Source: Omphalotus guepiniiformis
Taxonomy: Eukaryota; Basidiomycota; Agaricomycetes; Agaricales; Omphalotaceae
Assembly (NCBI GenBank): GCA_028554645.1
Contig: JAQOOI010000073.1
Coordinates: 124,001-188,000, forward strand
Reading direction: 5' to 3'
DNA length: 64,000 bases
In this document: piece after piece, positions 23,485 through 32,169 of the stretch
How the letters are laid out: every line of letters starts with the position of its first letter
Numbering within the stretch: the stretch's first letter is position 1
Translations under genes and position numbers: made by a program
Notes under the pieces: model-generated
What the model saw: the letters and a program-made list of their open reading frames with translations, nothing else
The model's database searches: none
What the model was told of the DNA's origin: nothing

Positions 23485-24297
23485 ATGCGATTATTTTCAT
23501 ACTTTCGTCACATCGCAACTCTCTACCTAGTCCTCCTCGAAATCACCTACTTCTCAATCCCCATCTCCGACAACCTCAAAGACATCGTTGCCTCACAAGC
23601 CAGTTCCCTAGCATACTACCTATCCATATTCTCCAACGTCGTCATCTTATTCTGCATCACCCTCTTCAGTATCTTCTTCACTATCCGCGCTATCTATTCG
23701 GTTCTCGTATGGTTTAAACCTTCCCTTCGTCAGAAGTTGGAAGAACGCCGTGCGGCTAGGGCGCTTAAGAAGCAACAAATGCTCGAGAGTCTAGGTCACA
23801 CTAGTGCTGAGATTCAGAAACCTAAAATCTCCAAATGTGCAGCTATAGCTCGTCTATTCTCTCTCCTCATGGCATCCGTCATGCTCATCATAAACGATGC
23901 CATTCTGAACGGCGTAGTTCTCAACGACTCCTCCGCCGAAGACTCCTCGATCTCTGATAACGAACGCACAATGATGTACGAACGATTCATTGAAGTCTTC
24001 AACGAATCCTACAATGCGTATATCCTCCAATTGGCTATTACCTCTATCGTCATTGGTATTCTTATCCTCATCAAGACAGTCGTTATGGCTTGGAGAGGTC
24101 GTCGTCAGGCTATCGCATTGGACGAGGAGAGTGGTCCTTCTGAGTCGCAGCAGGTGTCGGAAGCTTCACGTGGTTTCGATGAGAAACTTATTGATTTCTC
24201 GGAGAGTGTGGATGTGATTAATGAGAAAGTGGAGGAAGTTGTTTCTGGGAAGAAAGGTCGGGCTCAGGAGAAGGAGGAGGTGTTGGTTCATTTGTGA
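23485..24297 (+). CDS. Multi-pass membrane protein of unknown function (270 aa)
   Basis: A single uninterrupted exon. Hydrophobic segments lie near residues 8-30, 42-75 (YYLSIFSNVVILFCITLFSI onward), 118-140 and 183-205 (LQLAITSIVIGILILIKTVV). Charged stretches separate them: a basic RQKLEERRAARALKKQQ after the second and an acidic segment between the third and fourth. The C-terminal 65 residues are hydrophilic and rich in Glu, Ser and Lys. The pattern fits a four-helix membrane protein with cytosolic charged regions. I do not recognise the family. It is one of the few intronless genes here. Confidence 0.75.
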   Translation: MRLFSYFRHIATLYLVLLEITYFSIPISDNLKDIVASQASSLAYYLSIFSNVVILFCITLFSIFFTIRAIYSVLVWFKPSLRQKLEERRAARALKKQQMLESLGHTSAEIQKPKISKCAAIARLFSLLMASVMLIINDAILNGVVLNDSSAEDSSISDNERTMMYERFIEVFNESYNAYILQLAITSIVIGILILIKTVVMAWRGRRQAIALDEESGPSESQQVSEASRGFDEKLIDFSESVDVINEKVEEVVSGKKGRAQEKEEVLVHL

Positions 24298-25316
24298 GAT
24301 GGTACCAGGTCGTGGCCTTTCATTAAGTCGTAACTCGGTATCTTGTCTTTCGGACGTTCCCCCTCTCCTTCCATACACCCATGTTTCCTTTTTCGTGTTA
24401 TCTATTCAACGTTTTTTAACCGTTCCAGCGGCTCTTCCAATCCTTACCTCTGTTGCTTGCTTTGATATCTTTCACCCTTGGTTTTTTGTTGTCTGCCATT
24501 CGTCGTACGATTCTTCCTGTTTGAAGGGGCACCGGATTTTCGTTTACCATTACTTACAGGTCTTCACTTATGGTGACACAATCTTGAGTGCTTCATTGTA
24601 TCGGTCTACTTACTTTGCACCATAAACGAAACTGTTTATTTATTAATTAAGGGTCATAAACATACTCAGTCGTGCCAAGTAATCAGAGCTAAAGAATGTA
24701 TGTATGAGTGTATGTATGTATGTATTTAACAATCAAGTTCATTCTCTTCTTTTCCTTTACATGTACTAACATACATACTGTACCTAGGGTAATGATATCT
24801 AAAGTTTGACCTTGGCCTATGTAAACTCAAGTGTATGGATCACAAGTTAGTTCTAAGAATGTAAAGAAAACGAAAGAAAAGAATGTAGGTACAATTGATC
24901 AGAAACACATGTATTGCAATATGTGAAAAGTCAGCTCTAGCTCCATCATGATTCTGATTCTGATTCTGATTCTGCTATCCACTATACTGATACTGATACT
25001 GTAGGGTAAGTAATGTTTTGAAGTATTCTGAGCAGTAGTGTTGTAAATGGCCGAATTCGAAGACCGAGTCTTGCCTACCAATCATATTCAAGGTTCTAAT
25101 GATTATGCAGCAATACATATATGGGTGCATCACTTATGTTTTTCCGTACTTTATCTACGACTCTCATTGCCCCCGACGCCGACGGTCTGAGAATTCCGAG
25201 TCAAACCCCCGTTGGACGACGGACACTCGCGATCGGGCTTCATGGTGAACGGACCTTGACCCTTCAAGAACACACGAAGGTCACCGTCTTTTCGAAGATT
25301 GAGAATGTATACCCGT
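24298..25316. other. Intergenic with short tandem repeats
   Basis: Contains a (TATG)n-type microsatellite at 24697-24725 and four ATTCTG hexamer units at 24951-24974. No gene is supported. Confidence 0.5.
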
Positions 25317-26351
25317 GGTACTGGTAGGCTAGATATCCATCCGAGTGACTGACAGTGAGTCATACATAACCGAGTCATGACTCATACGAGGGTCTAGCCC
25401 CCAGCACAGTTAAGTAAACCATAAAACGAATCAACGATACGGTGAACGATAATTGGAACTGAGTTATGTACTACCTATTACTACTCCTAAGCCCTGAGTA
25501 TACAGTGGGCCAGAAAGTTGAAACAGTGATTGATACTAATCATGACTCGGAAACATGTGTTTCGATTTCATAGCAAACTTGAATGTTGAAGGATATTTGA
25601 GAAAACTTGCTTCTTCAGTTCCGTGAATCAGGATAAGTACAGGACTTACTCGTCCGAGTGAGTCTCACACCCACGGATATATGACCCTAGGCTTATATCG
25701 TGTCGTGTGCGCAAGGAATTCTGACTAGGGTCCTGAGTTAGGATTCCTGACTCCTTAAGGGCCTTCCTTACTTATAGGCTATGTACTGTGGGGCGCGCGC
25801 GGGGGGCGGCAGTGTCGGCCTATGTAAGTGTATGGACCTACCAGCCTCCAGTGTTCATTGGATCCGAACGAGCGCCAAGTCGACGAGTCGGGCGAGTAGT
25901 TACTTACCGGGGTGACCTAACTTGAAGGTCTGTTGTTCAATTGGACTCGGAGTATGTAGTAAGTGAGTAAGTTACTAAGTAAGTAAGTATGGTAACATGT
26001 TTCAAAGATCTACTTCTATTCAAACCCCATGTCGATCATCATACACGCGAGCTCTCTGACCGTCTTCTATATGTATTATTGATTTTCAATTACATTGGAG
26101 AATCTAGGAAGGAAGGAGATACACACATTCTATACTAGGTTTTGATCAGGATCTTTCGGGAAATCCTTCGTTTCATCGCAGCTTCCTTGACTCATCCATC
26201 GCATGTCTAAATTCACCTCAACTACGAGTACTATTACCGTGCATATTGAAGTCCCAAGGAGTACAGCGTTTGGCTATACTCTCTATTACATCCTAGCATC
26301 ACTACATCGGTATTATACGGGTTGTAAGTAAATATTATACGGTAATGGTTA
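25317..26351. repeat. Left copy of 1,035-bp direct duplication flanking the retroelement
   Basis: Corresponds base for base, without indels, to 31027-32061 (constant offset 5,710). I found one difference, G at 26309 versus A at 32019. It lies directly outside the Penelope-like element. I find no coding content. It is best read as host DNA duplicated on insertion. Confidence 0.85.
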
Positions 26352-26890
26352 GAGAGCGAGCGAAGCGGCGGAGCCGCGAGCGAGCGTATTGAAGATAAGT
26401 CTAGGGTTACTAGTGAGGTACCAAGAGTGGGTGAGGACCGCGACGTTCGGACCAACGTTTCGTCTGTGGAAGACTCTTCAGGCGGTGTTGTTTCCCGAAA
26501 TACCATGGACGAATTGTTTGGCATTGGGGCTTTCGCCAAATAACGCCAGCATTCTCGCAGGGATAACTCGCGGAATGCTCTTTTGAGTACTCAACGCGAT
26601 GATCTATTCCTGTCCAACCTCTTTGTAAGTTCAGACTTTTAACTAGTATTTGAAGTCTTTTGTGGAACTAACAAACTGCCATTGTAGGTCATTCCCATCT
26701 TATTCTCAGGCTAGCTCAGGTGGTTCCCGGTCAAGGGAGGTATAATAACTGAGAGCTTAGTGGTGAGTTTAAGACTCCATTATCCTGGAGGCGACAAATG
26801 ACACCATCTACAGGGGGTAGGAAGACTTATATGACATTAGGTGTAGACGGCAACTGTGTACATGAACCAATCAATATTTTTGAACCCATC
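26351..26890 (-). repeat. Penelope pseudo-LTR, downstream copy
   Basis: 540 bp, aligned without indels to 30454-30993 (offset 4,103). Contains a GC-rich hairpin-forming stretch (GCGAAGCGGCGGAGCCGCG), the hammerhead motif and, on the opposite strand, a well-formed intron-like segment at 26625-26687. Confidence 0.85.
26437..26486 (-). ncRNA. Hammerhead ribozyme, downstream copy
   Basis: The minus strand reads ACCGC, CTGAAGA, GTCT-TCCAC-AGAC, GAAA, CGTT-GGTCCG-AACG, TC, GCGGT. This supplies every conserved hammerhead element: the CUGANGA core, stem II (4 bp, closing G-C next to the core), GAAA, stem III (A-U plus 4 bp), cleavage dinucleotide UC and a 5-bp stem I with perfect complementarity. 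Stem I is open, so this is type I, the type known from Penelope-like elements. Predicted cleavage is between 26442 and 26441. Confidence 0.88.
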
Positions 26891-26971
26891 TGAATGGTGG
26901 AGCCGCCGGAGCAACGCCCCGCGAGGGGCGGTCGCGACAAGGCTTCGACAGAGGATGGGGAAAAAACGGGA

Positions 26972-29900
26972 TCAAACAGTTGTCACGTATTCGTCATGGA
27001 AGGCTTTCAGCGTATCCCGATTGTTTTTGTTCAATCGGTCACCCAGCGTGGCTGGCTTTCGGAAGCATGCGAGGAATCGTAGGTTTGGTATGCCATCACC
27101 ATACCTGTCCCATGCCTCTTCCAGGTCACGCCACATAGGTCCGAATTCTACATCGTCCCATAGTGGATTGTGAGTGAGTTTGAGTACTTGTACTGGGTTA
27201 TCCTCTGAGTTAGATTCTCGAGGTTTGAGTGCCTTAGGGCGCTCTTCCAGATATGATACTTCGTCAAAGATGCGTTGAAGCCATCTCCCAGGGTATCCAC
27301 GAGCGTGTAGGCGGATTGCAAAATCTCTCCGTACGTTCGCGAAATCCACTTGTCGTGAGCATATCCTGATATATCGGATAAGTTCTCCTTTGACCCAAGC
27401 ACGTTTGGAGTCATCAGAGTGACAAGAGTTCCAGGGGATGTAGAGGTAGGCATTAAGCGCTTTTTGATAGACTTTCGTTACAATCTGACGTTCAGATATA
27501 AACGCTGGTGCTCCTGGTGCAACTTCCAGGGAGACATCCACATCTAAGAAAGGTACGCGGTATAAGGACTGTGTCCATTCCATCCTCATTGAGGGGTGTA
27601 GGGCCCCAAATCTCCGTTGAAATGCAAGTACATCCTCCATGGTTCCAGTGATTATCGCGAAGACATCATCAATGAACCGACGGTAGAAGACTATGATGTT
27701 TTTCATCTCTTTCAGAGGGGCGACTTCATATCCAGCAAGAAATAGGTTTGCATATGTAGGGGCACAAGGTGTACCCATTGCAGTTCCTATCACTTGTCGG
27801 TAAGTCTCATCTGCGAAGTTGACATAGTTGTATTTTAGTACTAATCGGAGGAGTAGTACAACCAGTTCCTTTCGGGACCTGATCTTCAACTTTTCGGCTT
27901 CTTCGAGGGAATTAAATTCCATAGCAGATGTGTTGAGAAGGTTCGCAATTTGTTGTATGCCATCATCCACGGGAATGTTGGGATACATTGCGACGACATC
28001 TCCGGTGACTAGCCATATCTTTTGATCTCGTGGAAGTTTGACCTTCAGGAGCTCTCGACAAAATGTCTTTGAGTCTGGGAGGATCCATGGAAATCTTGCG
28101 AGGAGTGGCTTTATTTGGTAGTCAACCCATGCCGACGCGTTCACCAGTAATGTATCAAATGCTGGGACAATCGGGCGAGCAGATAACGGCAATTTGTGTA
28201 TCTTGGGTATGACTTTGAGAGTAGGAGTTTTCACTCGGCTCTCAGTGTAAGGTTGAATTAACCAGTTGTACTGCTGCTTCGTTATGTAACGATGAGCATT
28301 TATGACAATCTCTTGATATGCCTTATGCAGTAGGTTGTGGTCTGGTTCTTCCTTGACATATGATGTGTTTCGTAACAGCTTAAGTCCCGCATTGTGGTAC
28401 CATTCAGATGTCACTAAACATAGTCCTAAGTTCTTGTCAGCAGGGACGGCCATTATCTGGTTGTCCCTCAAGAGTCGAAGGAGTTGTTTCAGATCATTTC
28501 CATGGATATTGGGTCTAACGTGAAGAGTTTGTCTGCTCAGCACCTCGATCTCAAGTTGGCCACGGGTTCTCTGTAGTGCACTCTCAATCTCATCTATTAG
28601 GCAGGGTCCTTCAGCATCGGGTTCCGGTATATGGAATGCGGGAACATATTTTGGTTGTCCTTTTTCCAATTCCGGAATGCCAAGATATCTGCATATAGTT
28701 CGTTGTTCATTTGCTTCCTCCTTCTCATTGTTAGCACGTAACCGAAGACGTCGAGTAAAATCAACGAATTCATCTTGTACTGATGACAATGAGGTCAATG
28801 GGGGTCGCGGAGTGAACTTTGAATTGAGTGCTAGTATCTTTAAATGTTCGTGTGTCAGCTTAACGTCGGTCATATTGTGAACAGCGCGATTGGTCAATCG
28901 AGTGTCAAAATATAACTCTGTCATGTTGAGTAAAACATATTGTATACGTAGCGAGTGCGATGCTGTAAAGAGGAGGCTAGGGTATGTATTCGGACGTGAA
29001 TAGTGTAATCGAGTGTCCGGTGGGTTTACCCAGGTCGTAACTAAGTGGGAGTAGGCGGATGGGGCATCTAGCTTTTGCCCTTGGGCGCTGGCTGTTTCGA
29101 CGCTCCGTCCTTCTGCTTCTTCCCCTTCTGACCTTTCTTGCCGCCTTCTTCGGTAGCGTTTGCGCTTGCGCTTCCCTCGTTCGTCTTTTCCTTGCTCGTT
29201 CCCTTGCTCTTCTGCTTCTTGTCCTTTGGTTCCACAGATGTGGTTCCAGGAGCTTTCGCATTGGATTTGGGGTTCGGCTTGGGGTTCGACTTCTTGGTGG
29301 TGTTCGAGCTCTCCTTGGATTCCTGCAGTTTTTGGACTAGGAAAGGTGAGCTCGTTGGTTCCACTAAGATGAGGGAGATGAAGATGCTCACCAATTGCTT
29401 CAACTGTCGCTTTAAGATCTGCTCCATTGAGCTTCTCTTCGATGAGTTTGGCAATAGGTTTCGTCGCATCTAACATTTCAGCATCTGCTTTCGCCGCTGC
29501 CACTGCGTCAGATTTAGCTTGCTTAGCAGCGGCATCATTAGCGAGAGCGGCAGTGAACTCGAAACTAAGTGTCTCGAGATCCTTGACGAAAGCAGTAGCT
29601 ACTAACTTGGTATACGCTTCCCAGATATTTGGGTTGCCGCGGCCAGCTCTTTCGATAATAGTGGCAGCATATGCCGTCATTTTCTCTAGGAACATTTGGC
29701 CGCATACATCAACATTTGTCTTTGCCTTGCAAAGAGCAACCGTAGTTTTGTGGCAAGCACTAAAATACGTAATTGCTTGTTGAGCGACAGTAGCGGTGAC
29801 CTTGTCGAGTTCTTGTCGGGCTTCCGTCAGCGAAGCTTCAGCTTCATCCAATATCCCTTTCGGGAACTGGAAGACGGGGCCTTTCAAGTGGTTTGCAATC

Positions 29901-30220
29901 CAAGGTGGAGTACCGTTGGACGCAGCCTGCTCAAATTTAATTTGAGAGGCGGAGACCCTCTGTAGTACGTCTAGGGAGCGCTTAAAGTCATCTTGACCTT
30001 GAGCGTACATCTCCAAGAACGCCTTGATAACAGAGGGAGGGGGAGTTCGAGCATCCTGCGGAAGCAACCTGACTTCATGTATCCATGTAGGAGGGACAGT
30101 AGTCGTATTCTTGGTGCCCGCTGGGTTGCCAGATTCAGACGTGTTGTATGTTGTGGTGGTAGTAGCATCCTCGCCAGAGGTGGTTGTCCGTTTTCGTTTA
30201 AGCGATTGGCTGGAAGACAT
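26972..30220 (-). CDS. Penelope-like reverse transcriptase polyprotein (1,082 codons open)
   Basis: One open frame from ATG at 30220. The N-terminal 270 residues are Ala/Lys/Glu-rich and partly coiled coil, resembling a nucleic-acid-binding ORF1. The RT region shows the Penelope signature blocks: KVIPKIHKLPLSARPIVPAF, VTGDVVAMYPNIPVDDG (motif A), GTAMGTPCAPTYANLFL (motif B), FIDDVF near residues 849-854 (motif C) and PFLDVDV. The C-terminus has the Arg/Lys-rich FRKPATLGDRLNKNNR but no GIY-YIG nuclease. Between about 29391 and 29068 a second frame is open and looks more protein-like than the main one, so the true products may be an ORF1 of about 374 aa and an RT starting near 28924. Confidence 0.85.
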   Translation of the reverse strand: MSSSQSLKRKRTTTSGEDATTTTTYNTSESGNPAGTKNTTTVPPTWIHEVRLLPQDARTPPPSVIKAFLEMYAQGQDDFKRSLDVLQRVSASQIKFEQAASNGTPPWIANHLKGPVFQFPKGILDEAEASLTEARQELDKVTATVAQQAITYFSACHKTTVALCKAKTNVDVCGQMFLEKMTAYAATIIERAGRGNPNIWEAYTKLVATAFVKDLETLSFEFTAALANDAAAKQAKSDAVAAAKADAEMLDATKPIAKLIEEKLNGADLKATVEAIGEHLHLPHLSGTNELTFPSPKTAGIQGELEHHQEVEPQAEPQIQCESSWNHICGTKGQEAEEQGNEQGKDERGKRKRKRYRRRRQERSEGEEAEGRSVETASAQGQKLDAPSAYSHLVTTWVNPPDTRLHYSRPNTYPSLLFTASHSLRIQYVLLNMTELYFDTRLTNRAVHNMTDVKLTHEHLKILALNSKFTPRPPLTSLSSVQDEFVDFTRRLRLRANNEKEEANEQRTICRYLGIPELEKGQPKYVPAFHIPEPDAEGPCLIDEIESALQRTRGQLEIEVLSRQTLHVRPNIHGNDLKQLLRLLRDNQIMAVPADKNLGLCLVTSEWYHNAGLKLLRNTSYVKEEPDHNLLHKAYQEIVINAHRYITKQQYNWLIQPYTESRVKTPTLKVIPKIHKLPLSARPIVPAFDTLLVNASAWVDYQIKPLLARFPWILPDSKTFCRELLKVKLPRDQKIWLVTGDVVAMYPNIPVDDGIQQIANLLNTSAMEFNSLEEAEKLKIRSRKELVVLLLRLVLKYNYVNFADETYRQVIGTAMGTPCAPTYANLFLAGYEVAPLKEMKNIIVFYRRFIDDVFAIITGTMEDVLAFQRRFGALHPSMRMEWTQSLYRVPFLDVDVSLEVAPGAPAFISERQIVTKVYQKALNAYLYIPWNSCHSDDSKRAWVKGELIRYIRICSRQVDFANVRRDFAIRLHARGYPGRWLQRIFDEVSYLEERPKALKPRESNSEDNPVQVLKLTHNPLWDDVEFGPMWRDLEEAWDRYGDGIPNLRFLACFRKPATLGDRLNKNNRDTLKAFHDEYVTTV

Positions 30221-30453
30221 CGTGCAGTTGGCTAGGGTACAAGCGAGATTCAGAAAGTTGCAGTGTTGAATTTGGGTTGATCTTGAGCCAGGGCAGTCAA
30301 AAGAAGAAAACAGTAAGGGCGAGTTGCAAAAGGTCGTCGAGAAAGCTTTTTAGAGCAGTGTAGTCGGGAAGACAAACGTGTTGACCAGGCGATTTCTATC
30401 GGATGGCCAGAGAACTCGGTAGATTCGCGTTTAAACAGTAAAATTTCGAGGCG

Positions 30454-30993
30454 AGAGAGCGAGCGAAGCGGCGGAGCCGCGAGCGAGCGTATTGAAGATA
30501 AGTCTAGGGTTACTAGTGAGGTACCAAGAGTGGGTGAGGACCGCGACGTTCGGACCAACGTTTCGTCTGTGGAAGACTCTTCAGGCGGTGTTGTTTCCCG
30601 AAATACCATGGACGAATTGTTTGGCATTGGGGCTTTCGCCAAATAACGCCAGCATTCTCGCAGGGATAACTCGCGGAATGCTCTTTTGAGTACTCAACGC
30701 GATGATCTATTCCTGTCCAACCTCTTTGTAAGTTCAGACTTTTAACTAGTATTTGAAGTCTTTTGTGGAACTAACAAACTGCCATTGTAGGTCATTCCCA
30801 TCTTATTCTCAGGCTAGCTCAGGTGGTTCCCGGTCAAGGGAGGTATAATAACTGAGAGCTTAGTGGTGAGTTTAAGACTCCATTATCCTGGAGGCGACAA
30901 ATGACACCATCTACAGGGGGTAGGAAGACTTATATGACATTAGGTGTAGACGGCAACTGTGTACATGAACCAATCAATATTTTTGAACCCATC
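30454..30993 (-). repeat. Penelope pseudo-LTR, upstream copy
   Basis: The copy located 5' of the minus-strand ORF. Same content as 26351-26890, including the hammerhead motif and the plus-strand intron-like segment at 30728-30790. It probably carries the element promoter. Confidence 0.85.
30540..30589 (-). ncRNA. Hammerhead ribozyme, upstream copy
   Basis: Identical 50-nt motif in the other pseudo-LTR with all core bases and stems intact. Predicted cleavage is between 30545 and 30544. Cleavage at both copies would release an RNA of 4,103 nt, one element unit. Confidence 0.88.
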
Positions 30994-31026
30994 CTCTGTC
31001 GAAGCCTTGTCGCGACCGCCCCGCGA

Positions 31027-32061
31027 GGTACTGGTAGGCTAGATATCCATCCGAGTGACTGACAGTGAGTCATACATAACCGAGTCATGACTCATACGAG
31101 GGTCTAGCCCCCAGCACAGTTAAGTAAACCATAAAACGAATCAACGATACGGTGAACGATAATTGGAACTGAGTTATGTACTACCTATTACTACTCCTAA
31201 GCCCTGAGTATACAGTGGGCCAGAAAGTTGAAACAGTGATTGATACTAATCATGACTCGGAAACATGTGTTTCGATTTCATAGCAAACTTGAATGTTGAA
31301 GGATATTTGAGAAAACTTGCTTCTTCAGTTCCGTGAATCAGGATAAGTACAGGACTTACTCGTCCGAGTGAGTCTCACACCCACGGATATATGACCCTAG
31401 GCTTATATCGTGTCGTGTGCGCAAGGAATTCTGACTAGGGTCCTGAGTTAGGATTCCTGACTCCTTAAGGGCCTTCCTTACTTATAGGCTATGTACTGTG
31501 GGGCGCGCGCGGGGGGCGGCAGTGTCGGCCTATGTAAGTGTATGGACCTACCAGCCTCCAGTGTTCATTGGATCCGAACGAGCGCCAAGTCGACGAGTCG
31601 GGCGAGTAGTTACTTACCGGGGTGACCTAACTTGAAGGTCTGTTGTTCAATTGGACTCGGAGTATGTAGTAAGTGAGTAAGTTACTAAGTAAGTAAGTAT
31701 GGTAACATGTTTCAAAGATCTACTTCTATTCAAACCCCATGTCGATCATCATACACGCGAGCTCTCTGACCGTCTTCTATATGTATTATTGATTTTCAAT
31801 TACATTGGAGAATCTAGGAAGGAAGGAGATACACACATTCTATACTAGGTTTTGATCAGGATCTTTCGGGAAATCCTTCGTTTCATCGCAGCTTCCTTGA
31901 CTCATCCATCGCATGTCTAAATTCACCTCAACTACGAGTACTATTACCGTGCATATTGAAGTCCCAAGGAGTACAGCGTTTGGCTATACTCTCTATTACA
32001 TCCTAGCATCACTACATCAGTATTATACGGGTTGTAAGTAAATATTATACGGTAATGGTTA
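31027..32061. repeat. Right copy of 1,035-bp direct duplication flanking the retroelement
   Basis: Partner of 25317-26351. It is followed directly by unique sequence that runs 109 bp to the P450 stop codon, so the pre-insertion locus can be read as left flank, one copy, right flank. Confidence 0.85.
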
Positions 32062-32169
32062 TTCGTATGCTGTTCAGGGCACCCCGTGCTCAAAAGTTCC
32101 TTCGGGAGTTTCGGAAACACTCTGCGATATTTCCGGACATACCCTTAAGAAAAGTTCCATGACTCAGTA

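Larger units (their letters stand above)
26352..31026 (-). mobile_element. Penelope-like retroelement (endonuclease-lacking type)
   Basis: A 4.7-kb element with 540-bp direct terminal repeats (26351-26890 and 30454-30993). A minus-strand reverse transcriptase ORF lies between them, and each repeat holds a minus-strand hammerhead ribozyme motif. A segment of about 35 bp at 26924-26958 recurs inverted at 30988-31022 next to the other repeat, matching the mixed direct/inverted ends typical of Penelope-like elements. The RT belongs to the Penelope type and no GIY-YIG domain follows it, as in the Athena/Coprina group. The near-identical repeats and open ORF argue for a recent insertion. The right end lies about 1.1 kb from the P450 stop codon, with the flanking duplication between. 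Confidence 0.88.
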
